A stretch of 64,000 nt of DNA from Pararhodobacter sp. SW119 (GCF_017811755.1 NZ_JADDJF010000018.1:1-64000); one strand, 5' to 3'. Positions 8,653 to 17,734 are shown, counted from the first letter of the stretch. Notes: a model not told the origin generated them from the sequence alone. Numbers and translations are program-made.

Positions 8653-10119
8653 ATGCCCGATTTTGCCAGCCTCGACTTCTCCGACCTGCCCAAGCAATGG
8701 ATCGTCGCGCCGAGCCCCCTGCCCGATCCTGTGGCGGGCAAACGCGACCGTTTCGCCGGATACGATCTGGCCATGGCCGACGCGGTGCCTGTCCAGATCC
8801 TGCGCGACGCGCGCGGCGCCGAGGTTGGGCGCCTGATCGGCTGGCCGATCCACGGCGAGACGCTGCATCGCGCCGACGGCACTCTCCGCCTGGCCGAAGG
8901 CGAAGGCCCCGAGGATTTGTTCGACACCCTCGGCGGGCGGTTCGTCCTGCTCTGGCAGGCCGAGGACGGCCGTGTTTTGCTGCGCGAGGATTCGGCGGGC
9001 AGCCTGCCGGCGATCTTCGCCCCCGCTGCGGGGATTGTCGCGGCGACGGTCACGCTGATGGACCAATTGCACCCGCTGCCGGTTGCGACAGAGGTCGAGG
9101 CGATCTTCGATTTTCCCACCCGCCGGGGCTTCCTGCCCTTCGGCCTGACCCCGCGGCAGGGGGCGCACCGGCTGATGCCGAACCATGCGCTGGACCTTTC
9201 CACGATGAGCACGCGGCGAGTCTGGCCCGATGCCGCCTTCGCCGCCCGCCCCCCCCTGACTGACACCCGGATCGCCGCGGGCGTGGCCGAGACCGCCGCC
9301 ATCCTGCGCCGTCACATGACCGCGATCCTGAAGCAGGGCGAGACGGTGCTCTACCTCAGCGGCGGGCAGGATTCTCGCACGGTCCTGGCCGCGGCGCGCG
9401 GGATGACCGAAAACCTGCGCGCCGAGACACTGGGCGACGCGGGGCTGCTCGATGCCCATGTCGCGGCCCAGGTCGCCCGCGCCGCCGGCATCCCGCATGC
9501 CCGCGTCTCCGTCCTGCCGGTCTCGGGGACCGAGATCGAGACCTGGCTCACCCGCTCGGGCCGGATGATGTTCGACCCGGTGACGCTGCTGTCGGCGACG
9601 GCGGTGAAGATCCACACCGGCAACCACCCGATCTCGGGCACCGGGGCCGAGATCATGCGCGCCTCGAACTGGGGCGCGGACGACCTGGAGGCGCCGGAGA
9701 TCGACGTCGACCGGCTCCTGGCGCGGGTGCGCATGCCCGACTTGCCGGTGACCCGCCGCGCCGCCCAGGCCTGGATCGACAGCCTGCCGCCGATGGATGC
9801 GGCACTGGCCATCGACCTTGCCAAGATCGAGCAGATCCACGGCTGCTGGTCCGGCGCCGAAGCTTATGGCCACCCGCTGCCATTCCCCACGCTCAACCCT
9901 TTCTCCGGCCAGCAGTTGAACGAGATCGCGCTGGCCATGCCGGGGAAGTATCGCCTGTCGAACGCGATGTTCGGCGAACTGATGCGCAGCCTCTGGCCCG
10001 AGCTTCTGGAGGTGCCGATCAACCGCGCCACGGGCCTTTCCCGCCTGCGCTTCTGGCGCGCCGAGATCACCCGGATGATCCCCGCGGGATTGCGTCGGAA
10101 GCTCAAGCCCTTGCGCTAA
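8653..10119 (+). CDS. Asparagine-synthase-like ATP-pyrophosphatase (no glutaminase cysteine)
   Basis: The 488-residue protein has an N-terminal Ntn-like region (GGRFVLLWQAEDGRVLLREDSAG) and a C-terminal PP-loop domain with YLSGGQDSRTVLAA at residues 234-247. This is the architecture of asparagine synthase and beta-lactam-synthetase-like enzymes, which activate a carboxyl group as its adenylate. The start reads MPDFASL, so the catalytic Cys2 of a true glutamine amidotransferase is absent and ammonia from glutamine is not expected. The likely role is amide formation with another amine during polysaccharide modification. The start at 8653 has GAGGGA upstream. Family members recur in exosortase/EPS loci. 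Confidence 0.8.
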   Translation: MPDFASLDFSDLPKQWIVAPSPLPDPVAGKRDRFAGYDLAMADAVPVQILRDARGAEVGRLIGWPIHGETLHRADGTLRLAEGEGPEDLFDTLGGRFVLLWQAEDGRVLLREDSAGSLPAIFAPAAGIVAATVTLMDQLHPLPVATEVEAIFDFPTRRGFLPFGLTPRQGAHRLMPNHALDLSTMSTRRVWPDAAFAARPPLTDTRIAAGVAETAAILRRHMTAILKQGETVLYLSGGQDSRTVLAAARGMTENLRAETLGDAGLLDAHVAAQVARAAGIPHARVSVLPVSGTEIETWLTRSGRMMFDPVTLLSATAVKIHTGNHPISGTGAEIMRASNWGADDLEAPEIDVDRLLARVRMPDLPVTRRAAQAWIDSLPPMDAALAIDLAKIEQIHGCWSGAEAYGHPLPFPTLNPFSGQQLNEIALAMPGKYRLSNAMFGELMRSLWPELLEVPINRATGLSRLRFWRAEITRMIPAGLRRKLKPLR

Positions 10120-10232
10120 CGAGGGCTCGCCCTGAGGTTGCGTAAGTAACTGAAAATACAGCTTTGTTTTCCATTCTGTACACGTCACCTTCAGCCGGCC
10201 GGATTTCGGCGCGATGGTTTTTGGGGTGAAGA

Positions 10233-10976
10233 ATGTTCTGGAAAAAGCTCTTTCTCGTTTTGATCGTCTGTCTGGGAATTTCAGGACCTTTGGGGAGCCA
10301 GGCCCGCGCCGACAGCTGTTGGTCCTTTGAAGGAAATTTCTGGGAGGCATCGTCATCTGTCATGAGGGGGGTGCTGCATGACTGCATGCGGGAGTGGTAC
10401 GTCCCGGGCATCGACATAAGGCCTTTTCAGTGGATGGGCTGGGGCAATGGTTCGTCAGGATCGGTTTCGATGCTTGAATGGCTCGGCGGCGAAGAGGACC
10501 ATGCCGTCGCAATCTTCGATTTTCGATACGACCTTTCCCGGCACGGATTCTCGTCGTCCTTGGACGATCTTCCTCTCGGAACGTCTTTTTCATCCATCTC
10601 CTTCAGCATGAACCCACAATACATGGGCATTACCCTCGACGAATGGGCGTCGGGCGTCATGGCCAAGGGAACCGCGTCCCTGGCTTCTGCCAGACTGGAT
10701 TTCGTGCTCGCCGGGCCTGTCGTCCTGACCGAACGCCCGGATAGCAAGGCGCTCTTTCTCTCGAGTTTTGCGAACGCTTACGGTGGCTGGGGCGAGTATG
10801 GCGAAGGACAATACATCGACCATCTCGGCACATGGGCCAACCTTTCTGGATTTCACGCGGATGTCTTGAAGGTGGTTCCCATCCCCCAGCCCCCCGCCCT
10901 GCCGCTCCTGCTCGGTGGCCTCGCCGGACTCGGCTGGATGGCGCGGCGGTCGGGATCGAGAACAGCTGTCGGCTGA
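10233..10976 (+). CDS. Exported protein with variant VPLPA/PEP-CTERM sorting signal
   Basis: The 247-residue protein has a signal peptide (KKLFLVLIVCLGISGPLGSQARA). It ends in a tripartite sorting tail: VVPIPQPPALP, a hydrophobic helix LLLGGLAGLGWMA, then RRSGSR. This matches the layout of the VPLPA-CTERM type, with PQPPALP in place of the canonical proline-alanine motif. The body has no recognised domain. A sorted protein next to EPS genes is the usual arrangement, and the exosortase at 41511-43124 is the likely processing enzyme. The ribosome site is weak. Confidence 0.72.
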   Translation: MFWKKLFLVLIVCLGISGPLGSQARADSCWSFEGNFWEASSSVMRGVLHDCMREWYVPGIDIRPFQWMGWGNGSSGSVSMLEWLGGEEDHAVAIFDFRYDLSRHGFSSSLDDLPLGTSFSSISFSMNPQYMGITLDEWASGVMAKGTASLASARLDFVLAGPVVLTERPDSKALFLSSFANAYGGWGEYGEGQYIDHLGTWANLSGFHADVLKVVPIPQPPALPLLLGGLAGLGWMARRSGSRTAVG

Positions 10977-11033
10977 CCCCCGACCCTCCCCGCCTCGTCT
11001 TGCGACACGGCTCCGGGACCGTTGCAACCAGTC

Positions 11034-12119
11034 TTAGGCCTTTGTGTTCTGGGGCCGGGGAGGCTGGACAGAGAGTTGTGCGGACTTCACCCCCTGCAAC
11101 TCGCAGGCCATCCGACCCACCGGCGTATCGGCTAGGCCGCCCCAAGAGTCTTCGAATATGTCCGGATCCCAGTTGTGGTTGGCTTCCAGAAGAAGCACGC
11201 CCTCTTCGGTTATGGCTACATCCCAACCAAGGGTTTGCAAGGGCAGCATCGCATCTGCGGCACGCGCCACGGTGTCGCGAAGAAGTTGCCAATGTGGCAC
11301 GACTATCCCCTCGAAAACCACGCCCGTATCCGGGTGATGGTCATAGACCTTGGTGCTGAACTTCGGCTTCTGGCGGCCGACAGACTGAAGCTTCCCGGAC
11401 TCCACGTCGATTCCGATGGACACTCCCCCCGCCGATCCGTTGTCCACGATGCTCTTGCCGACGCCGGCCTTGAGAACCGCGGCACTGTTGACCCAATGAT
11501 CCTCAACGCGAAGCGTGTCTATGCGCACGGTGTTCGCCGAATGCGGCGAGAGTTCTTGCAGCAGTGGATGCTGACGAATGCGCGGCTGGACAATGACGTT
11601 GCGTGCAGTCAACACGAAGGTCGCGACATCATCCCCTGGGCGGATCAGCCGGACATCTCTCCCCATTCCTCCGTCGATTGGTTTTACGAAAAACTCACCC
11701 TCGCGGACCAGCATTGCCGCGTCTTCGGGTGCAAGCACCTGTCCATCGGGACTCTGGATCGCACCCGCTGCATCGATCGTGAATACCTCCCGGATCGTCG
11801 GCAGGCCGGCGGCTTCGATCCGCTCCCGGAAAAGCCGCTTGTCTTTGACAAACTTTTCTGCCTCTTTCGGATTAAGTTGGTTCTGCAAGCGCCGGATGAA
11901 AGCATATGGAAGTCGGTCCTGCCAATCTGCCGGCGCCGTTTTCATATAAAGGCCGTAACGCAAGTACTGCACGGGGGGATATCGATACCGCCAGAACATC
12001 TGGGCGGCCTCCACCGCTTGTCTTGCCAAAGATTTGCGGCCCGGCGATGCCAGCATTCGTTGAAAACGCTCTGCGTGAATTCCGCGCCAGTTGCGCACAA
12101 AACCTTTGAGCTTCATCAA
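11034..12119 (-). CDS. Sugar-transfer-associated ATP-grasp ligase, paralogue 1
   Basis: The 361-residue protein has an ATP-grasp fold. Its ATP-lysine and glycine loop are FFVKPIDGGMGRDV (residues 143-156), followed by VIVQPRIRQHP, NTVRIDTLR, VDNGSAGG and, at the end, LGWDVAITEEGVLLLEANHNWD with the Mg-binding E and N (about 312 and 314). This matches the sugar-transfer-associated ATP-grasp family, predicted to join an amine to a carboxylate during modification of polysaccharides. It is the last of five paralogues in a row and is closest to paralogue 3 (about two thirds identical by eye), indicating recent duplication. It sits 53 bp after paralogue 2. No substrate can be read from the sequence. 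Confidence 0.85.
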   Translation of the reverse strand: MMKLKGFVRNWRGIHAERFQRMLASPGRKSLARQAVEAAQMFWRYRYPPVQYLRYGLYMKTAPADWQDRLPYAFIRRLQNQLNPKEAEKFVKDKRLFRERIEAAGLPTIREVFTIDAAGAIQSPDGQVLAPEDAAMLVREGEFFVKPIDGGMGRDVRLIRPGDDVATFVLTARNVIVQPRIRQHPLLQELSPHSANTVRIDTLRVEDHWVNSAAVLKAGVGKSIVDNGSAGGVSIGIDVESGKLQSVGRQKPKFSTKVYDHHPDTGVVFEGIVVPHWQLLRDTVARAADAMLPLQTLGWDVAITEEGVLLLEANHNWDPDIFEDSWGGLADTPVGRMACELQGVKSAQLSVQPPRPQNTKA

Positions 12120-12172
12120 CCATTCCCTTTTAAAGCCGCCGACCCGGTCAGCCTACACCGCGATCACGGTAT

Positions 12173-13282
12173 CTAAGAGGATATGCGTGGTTTTCGCCAG
12201 TAATTTTCCCAGCCCAGTCCGGCAAAGCACGGGCCGACCAAAGCTTCAGTGACTTCCAGGCCCGGATTGAAGTTCCACTCGAGAATGACGACCGACCCAT
12301 CCTCCTCAACCGCAAGATCCCAACCAATCAACCGAACGTAAGGGAAGGCGGCATGCAAGCGCCGGGCCAATTCGACGGCTTCGGGGAAGCTTGGCAACGG
12401 ATGCCCGTCGAAGACAATCCCCGTATCGGGGTGTATCTCGAACTTTTGCCAGTTCGCATCATATCCCGGGCTGCTCAGGCAACCGGTCGTGAAGTCAACG
12501 CCGGAAACGAAGCGCTCTCCCGATCCAACATGTGGCTGCCCTCGTCGGCCCATCCGCAGGGTGCTTCCCCGAGTAGAAACTTGCCCACTCTCATCCAGCC
12601 AGGTGAGAATGCGCAGGGTCGCAATCGGGCCGGGAGAGACCGCAGCCAAGTCTTTGTGTTGCGTAACGAAGCGCTGGAAGACGCCACTGCCGAAGTGTGT
12701 GAAACACGCGGTGTCGAATTGAGCGGAATCCAGTACACTTATTGATCGTGCCCCAAAGCTTGCATCTCCCTTGAAGATTATTTGATCATGATCATCTGAT
12801 ATCCTTTTGAAGAAATCCGATCTTGACTGTGCTTCACCACTAGCACTGATAAACATACCGTTGCTGAAGTATCCAATATCCGGAAGGGGTGCCTCCGGAA
12901 GCAACCGACGCGTGATCGTCTTCAGGCCAGATACTCTGAAAAGGTGGCCAGATGCAATTTGATCGACATGGCGTTGGCGATAGATCGCCGGAATCCATTC
13001 CCGGCGAAACTCTCCTGCTACAGCAGTGTTGAGCGCCAAGGGAAGCCAGTAGTCTTCTGACCCAAGCACTTCCCGGGCATGGGCACGAATCTGCTCGCGT
13101 GTACTGCTATCGATTTTACCGTAGATCTTCTCAAGCTTCGTCAGCTGAGATTTTTGACGCCAGCGCCGAGATTCGCGGTTCTTTAGGTCATCAAGTTTGC
13201 GTACAATCCTGGCCGGAGCATTGACCGAAAGCCGCGCAAAGTTTTTAAGAGAGGTCGATGAAAAATAACGATTAAGCATCAT
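12173..13282 (-). CDS. ATP-grasp ligase, paralogue 2 (divergent)
   Basis: The 369-residue protein keeps the ATP-grasp core: IIFKGDASFGARSI for nucleotide binding, TLRILTW, FVSGVDFTTG, and GWDLAVEEDGSVVILEWNFNPG with the metal-binding E and N. The N-terminal 120 residues are basic and unlike the other four copies (RIVRKLDDLKNRESRRWRQK). The gene is clearly AT-richer than its neighbours, and so is the 193-bp gap upstream, which holds its own promoter-like sequence. It appears to have been acquired separately from the other paralogues. Same strand and probable operon with paralogue 1. Confidence 0.8.
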   Translation of the reverse strand: MMLNRYFSSTSLKNFARLSVNAPARIVRKLDDLKNRESRRWRQKSQLTKLEKIYGKIDSSTREQIRAHAREVLGSEDYWLPLALNTAVAGEFRREWIPAIYRQRHVDQIASGHLFRVSGLKTITRRLLPEAPLPDIGYFSNGMFISASGEAQSRSDFFKRISDDHDQIIFKGDASFGARSISVLDSAQFDTACFTHFGSGVFQRFVTQHKDLAAVSPGPIATLRILTWLDESGQVSTRGSTLRMGRRGQPHVGSGERFVSGVDFTTGCLSSPGYDANWQKFEIHPDTGIVFDGHPLPSFPEAVELARRLHAAFPYVRLIGWDLAVEEDGSVVILEWNFNPGLEVTEALVGPCFAGLGWENYWRKPRISS

Positions 13283-13314
13283 CTGCCTTTCGAGAATTAT
13301 CTACGAATCTGTTC

Positions 13315-13342
13315 ATTGTTCCGCACAATAGAGGCTTGTCAA
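13315..13342 (-). promoter_or_regulatory. Sigma-70-type promoter for ATP-grasp paralogues 2 and 1
   Basis: On the minus strand TTGACA (13342-13337) is followed after 16 bp by AACAAT (13320-13315), about 35 bp before the start at 13282. It lies in the AT-rich 13283-13475 gap, the only large spacer inside the ATP-grasp run. Confidence 0.45.
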
Positions 13343-13475
13343 AGACCGCTTGTCTTCCGCGAGGCTTTCAGCCTCCTTGGGGTTCCAATTGCGCAAAGTG
13401 CTCCTGATCACCATGAAATTTTAGCCTCTGAATGGATCAGATACGACGCACTCGTGCTCATCCGGATGACAGACC

Positions 13476-14534
13476 TCAGTTGCCGGCTTCTTTTCTAGGC
13501 TTCAGTCCATGCAATTCGCAGGCCATCCGCCCGACCGGGGTATCAGCCAGTCCGCCCCAGCCAATCTCGAAGATGTCGGGATCCCAGTTGTGGTTGGCTT
13601 CGAGGAGCAGCACGCCGTCTTCGGTGATGGCCACATCCCAGCCGAGAGTCTGAAGCGGCAGCATCACCTCGGCGGCGCGTGTGACCGTTTCACGCAGCAA
13701 GGCCCAGTGCGGCACGACGAAATCCTCGAACACCACGCCCGTATCGGGGTGACGTTCATAGACCGCGGTACTAAACTTTGTCTTCTGGCGCCCGATTGCC
13801 TGAAGCGTTCCCGACTCCAGATCGATGCCGACAAACACACCGCCGGCCGAGCCGTTGTCCACGATACTGTCGCCGACGCCGGCCTTCAGCACCGCGGCAC
13901 TGTTGATCCAGGCCTTGCCAACGCGCAGTGTGTCAATCCGTACCGTATTCACCGAATGCGGCGAAAGCCGATGCAGAAGCGGGTGTTGGCGGATGCGGGG
14001 CTGGACGATAACCTTGCGTGCATCGGCCACGAAGGCTTCCACATCATCCCCCGGGCGGACCAGTCGAGCCTCCTTCCCCTGGATGCCGTCGATGGGCTTC
14101 GAGAAGAACTCGCCCTCGCGGATCAGCGCAGCGGCATCTCCGGGTGCAAGCTCCTGGCCGTCCGGATCGCGGGTCATCCCTGCCGCATCGACCGTGAAGA
14201 CCTCGCGGATCGTTGGTAGGCCGGCGGCTTCCATACGCTCTCGAAAAAGTCGTTTGTCCTCGGCAAACTTTATGGCCTCTGCCGGATTGAGTGACTTCTG
14301 CAGACGAAAGATAAGCGGGTGCGGAAGGCGTTCTTTCCAGTCCGACGGAGCAGTTTTCAGATATAGACCATAACGCAAATATTGTGTGGGAGGATTCCGA
14401 TACAGCCAGAACATCCTGGCTATTTCCACTGTCTGGCGTACGAATGACTTCCGATCGGGAGACGCCAGCATCCTAACAAATTCCGTGTGATAAAGTTCGC
14501 GCCAATTACGAATACGTGATTTCAACCTCATCAT
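13476..14534 (-). CDS. ATP-grasp ligase, paralogue 3
   Basis: The 352-residue protein starts MMRLKSRIRNWREL, colinear with paralogue 1 (MMKLKGFVRNWRGI), so the ATG pair at 14534/14531 is chosen over upstream in-frame starts. Its first base overlaps the stop of paralogue 4 (TAATG), which implies coupled translation. Motifs are EFFSKPIDGIQGKEARLV, VIVQPRIRQHP, NTVRIDTLR, VDNGSAGG and LGWDVAITEDGVLLLEANHNWD, complete for an ATP-grasp ligase. It is very similar to paralogue 1 at protein and nucleotide level. Confidence 0.85.
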   Translation of the reverse strand: MMRLKSRIRNWRELYHTEFVRMLASPDRKSFVRQTVEIARMFWLYRNPPTQYLRYGLYLKTAPSDWKERLPHPLIFRLQKSLNPAEAIKFAEDKRLFRERMEAAGLPTIREVFTVDAAGMTRDPDGQELAPGDAAALIREGEFFSKPIDGIQGKEARLVRPGDDVEAFVADARKVIVQPRIRQHPLLHRLSPHSVNTVRIDTLRVGKAWINSAAVLKAGVGDSIVDNGSAGGVFVGIDLESGTLQAIGRQKTKFSTAVYERHPDTGVVFEDFVVPHWALLRETVTRAAEVMLPLQTLGWDVAITEDGVLLLEANHNWDPDIFEIGWGGLADTPVGRMACELHGLKPRKEAGN

Positions 14535-15574
14535 TAATTCCCATGGTTGATACGCGCCAATTGCCCAACCGGCGTGTTGCCAAGCCCCCCCCAACCTGCC
14601 TGAAAGAGATTTGCGCACCATTTGTCGTTCGCTTCGAGCAGGATCACGCCGGTCTCGGTGATCACGACATCCCAGCCTAGGCTTTCGAGTGGCAGCGCGG
14701 CCTCGGCCGCCCGCCTGATGGTTTCGCGCAACAGATCCCAGTGTGGAAGAACAAGTCCTTCGAAAGCGGAGCCCGTAGTGGGGTGATGGGTGTAGAGGCG
14801 ATCGCCAAACTTCATTCGCTGACGGCCAAAGGGACGCAGCGTTCCAGTCTCGATATTAACGCCGACGATCAGTCCCCCGGCCGAGCCGTTGTCCACAATG
14901 CTGCCGTCGACCCCCAGCTTCAACACGGCGGCGTTGCTGATCCAGCGAGCCCCATCGCGCATCGTGTCGATGCGCACGGTGTTGACCGCATGCGGATAGA
15001 GGCGGTCGAGCAGTGGATGCTGACGGATGCGGGGCTGGACGATGGTGTTGCGCGCCTCGGCCAGGAAGGCGGGAACATCGTCACCGGGGCGGATAACGCG
15101 GGCGCCGCGGCCATAGGTACCGTCGGTTGGCTTGGCGAAGAACTCTCCCTCCTGCAGCAACACGGCGGCGGCCCCGGCATCCAGAACCGCGCCGGCGGAA
15201 TCACGGATCACGCCCACATGGTCCAGCGTCAGCACTTCGCGCACGACGGGCAGGCCCGCTTCCTCCATCCGCTGCCGGAAGAGTTGCTTGTTTTTGGCGA
15301 GGATGCGCGCCTCGACCGGGTTCAGGCGTTCCTGCAGGTAGCGGATTAGGCGCGGCGGCATATAGGCGTCGATCGGCTCGGGTGCCGATTTCAGATAGAG
15401 GCCGGCCTTGAGATACTGATAGGGCGGATACCGGTAGCGCCGAAAGAGCTGCGACGCCTCCCGCAATTGCTGGATGAGCGGCTTACGGTCACGGGCTGCA
15501 AGGTAGGGCCGAAGCTCTTCGGCATGGATCTCTTTCAGCTTGTTCAGGAGCGAGCCAAGACGCACCAATATCAC
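14534..15574 (-). CDS. ATP-grasp ligase, paralogue 4
   Basis: The 346-residue protein has the same layout: FFAKPTDGTYGRGARVI, TIVQPRIRQHP, NTVRIDTMR, VDNGSAGG, LGWDVVITETGVILLEANDKWC. The change from NHNWD to NDKWC after the metal-binding E-x-N suggests a different pocket from paralogues 1 and 3. It lies 79 bp after paralogue 5 and overlaps the start of paralogue 3 by one base. It has no membrane segment, so it should act in the cytoplasm on a soluble or membrane-associated precursor. Confidence 0.85.
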   Translation of the reverse strand: MILVRLGSLLNKLKEIHAEELRPYLAARDRKPLIQQLREASQLFRRYRYPPYQYLKAGLYLKSAPEPIDAYMPPRLIRYLQERLNPVEARILAKNKQLFRQRMEEAGLPVVREVLTLDHVGVIRDSAGAVLDAGAAAVLLQEGEFFAKPTDGTYGRGARVIRPGDDVPAFLAEARNTIVQPRIRQHPLLDRLYPHAVNTVRIDTMRDGARWISNAAVLKLGVDGSIVDNGSAGGLIVGVNIETGTLRPFGRQRMKFGDRLYTHHPTTGSAFEGLVLPHWDLLRETIRRAAEAALPLESLGWDVVITETGVILLEANDKWCANLFQAGWGGLGNTPVGQLARINHGN

Positions 15575-15653
15575 TCCTGAAAGACGACCCGGGTGCGGCG
15601 GGGCACCATCGGATCTGAAGTTGCGCGAAGAAACGGCATTTCGTCTGTCATCC

Positions 15654-16736
15654 TCAGGTTTTCAGCGGTTCCGACGCGATCGGTACGGATGCGCCAATGT
15701 GGCGCAGCCCGTGCTTCTGCGCGGCGTAGCGGCCGATTGTCGTGTCACGCAGGCCACCGCAGCTTTTTTGCATGACATTGATGTTCCAGAAATCGTTCGC
15801 CTCGACCAGAAGCGGGCCGTCCTCGGCGATGGCCACGTCCCAGCAGAGCGTGCGCAGGTCCGGCAGGGACAGGGCCGCGCGGATGACCAGATCCTTGACT
15901 GCGTCCCAGTGCGGCAGTTGATAGCCCTCGAACGCCACTCCAGTATCAGGGTGGCTTTCATAGGCGGTGTGATCGCCAAAGCGGGACTTCCGGTAGGCCA
16001 GCGGAAAGAGCTTTCCGGTCTGAAGATCGATGCCGACGGCCAGTCCCCCTGCCCCCCAGTTGTCGAAGACCATGGTGCCGGATCCCATCCGCAGCGCGCT
16101 GGCACTGTGCCGAACGTTGCCTCCGTCAAGGAAACTGTCCAACCGGATCGTGTTCAGCGCACGCGGAAAAAGCGCCGAAAGCGCCGGATGCTGGCGCACG
16201 CGGGGCTGGATCAGCGTGTCCACCATCCCGGCCAGGGCCTCGGGGGTCAGATCCTCGGCGCGCACCACTCGGACATCACGACCGAAACTGCCGCGTACGG
16301 GCTTGGCGAAAAGATCGCCGGTAAGGGCCGTCGCCGTCTCGCGGAAGACCTCATGGGGCACAACCTCGTCACGGGCGTTGCGCAGAACACCCCCCTCGGT
16401 CACCAGGCACGAGGGCGTGATGCAGCGGACGCCATGGGCATTCATGTGCGCCTCGAAGCGGCGCTTGTCGCGCACGATGCCGAGTTGTGGACCGCGGTTT
16501 TCAGCCTCCTGCACGTTTCGGATCAGCATCGACGGGATAAAGGCCAGGATGTCGCCCGAGAAGTCCTTCGCGTAGAGTTCGTACTTGACGTACTGGTAAG
16601 GTGCGTAGCGCCAGTAGCGCCAGAGTCGGTACATCTCGGCCAGTTGCACGTACAGCGGCTTCTTGCCCCGGTAGCGAAGATAGGGGCCGACCTCGCTGCT
16701 CAGGAAACTGCGAACGGCCGAGGTCAGGGTACCCAT
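15654..16736 (-). CDS. ATP-grasp ligase, paralogue 5
   Basis: The 360-residue protein carries LFAKPVRGSFGRDVRVV, LIQPRVRQHP, NTIRLDSF, FDNWGAGG, and LCWDVAIAEDGPLLVEANDFWN. It is more distant from paralogues 1, 3 and 4 but has the same order of motifs and an N-terminal WRYWRYAPYQYVKYELY resembling their RYRYPPxQYLRYGLY. Its ATG lies inside the last 13 bases of the glycosyltransferase gene, so the two are coupled. Confidence 0.85.
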   Translation of the reverse strand: MGTLTSAVRSFLSSEVGPYLRYRGKKPLYVQLAEMYRLWRYWRYAPYQYVKYELYAKDFSGDILAFIPSMLIRNVQEAENRGPQLGIVRDKRRFEAHMNAHGVRCITPSCLVTEGGVLRNARDEVVPHEVFRETATALTGDLFAKPVRGSFGRDVRVVRAEDLTPEALAGMVDTLIQPRVRQHPALSALFPRALNTIRLDSFLDGGNVRHSASALRMGSGTMVFDNWGAGGLAVGIDLQTGKLFPLAYRKSRFGDHTAYESHPDTGVAFEGYQLPHWDAVKDLVIRAALSLPDLRTLCWDVAIAEDGPLLVEANDFWNINVMQKSCGGLRDTTIGRYAAQKHGLRHIGASVPIASEPLKT

Positions 16737-17734
16737 GGGATCCGTCCGTTTCCTGTCTGCGCGAAGACCTCAAATCCATCCGCCCGCAGCGATTTCCGGT
16801 AAAGGAATTTCGCGCGCCGTTCTTTCATGGTGCGCAGGATGGTGTCCAGCCTGCGATATTCGGACGACCCGTAGGCATAGGCCCCCGTGGCCAGGGCGTA
16901 CTGAGTTCGCCGATAGAGATCGGGGGTGAACTTGTAGTGCTTTATCGGCAGCAGAATGTCGGAAGCGACAGGCAGGTCGGACCAGTGCGAATTGAGGAAA
17001 ATGTCCCCTTCCTGCCATTTCACCACCGGCAGCTTGAAGGTCCAGTTCGCCGATGCATAGGCATTTCCGCGCCGCAACCGACGCAGGAGGCGCCACAAGA
17101 TCGTCTCGCGTTTGAGGTAGTGAGATCTCAGCCGAGCGCGCACGCCGTGGTGCAGCATCGTCGGCTGTTCCGTGCCGTTCAGCTTCAGATGTGGCTCACC
17201 ATCGAAATACCAGTCCCCGTCGGGATCGAACTCCGTGTTGCTTCGTAATGCCGAGACATCTTCGGGATACAGGTCCAGCATCACGCCAGCCACGCCGCGT
17301 ACGCCCATCTTTTCGGCGTGGCGGAACAGGTCGGGGAAGTCCATTTTTTCAGGCAGGACTATGAATTCGTCAGCATCCAGGACCAGCGCCCAGTTTCCCA
17401 GGGTGAAGCGGCGCAGCAGAAGGGTTCTCCAAGCATGCACCATGCGAACCCTGCGCCGGTCCGGATCCGGATCGTCGGGAAAGATAGGCTCTCCGAAATG
17501 GCGGTCACTTGCTACCAGCAGCACATCGTCCTGAGCGGCCAGAAACTCTCGGCTACCATCGTCGGAACGGTCATCAAGCAGGACGAAACGTTCGATCCCC
17601 AGTCGCCGGTAATAATCCAGGAAATGGGGCAGGAAATAGAGTTCGTTCTTCACGACTGCGGTAACGCTTGGACCGGCTCGATCCGCCAGATGCGCGTTTG
17701 CGACCACTCGCAGATCATCACAATGCTCATACAT
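16724..17734 (-). CDS. Family 2-type glycosyltransferase
   Basis: The ATG at 17734 gives 336 residues starting MYEHCDDL; longer in-frame starts run into the preceding gene. Motifs are SVTAVVKNELYFLPHFLDYYRRLGIERFVLLDDRSDDGS and, further on, WALVLDADEFIVLP (the DxD-like DADEF). These mark the glycosyl transferase family 2 type common in polysaccharide loci (sugar added at the cytoplasmic face). It follows the PrsT-like gene by 22 bp and overlaps ATP-grasp 5, tying sugar transfer and ligase steps in one operon. Confidence 0.88.
   Translation of the reverse strand: MYEHCDDLRVVANAHLADRAGPSVTAVVKNELYFLPHFLDYYRRLGIERFVLLDDRSDDGSREFLAAQDDVLLVASDRHFGEPIFPDDPDPDRRRVRMVHAWRTLLLRRFTLGNWALVLDADEFIVLPEKMDFPDLFRHAEKMGVRGVAGVMLDLYPEDVSALRSNTEFDPDGDWYFDGEPHLKLNGTEQPTMLHHGVRARLRSHYLKRETILWRLLRRLRRGNAYASANWTFKLPVVKWQEGDIFLNSHWSDLPVASDILLPIKHYKFTPDLYRRTQYALATGAYAYGSSEYRRLDTILRTMKERRAKFLYRKSLRADGFEVFAQTGNGRIPWVP

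Noticed and set aside
8467-10356. A 629-codon minus-strand frame opposite the ligase gene
   Set aside because: No motif; the plus strand has a PP-loop ligase with good start.
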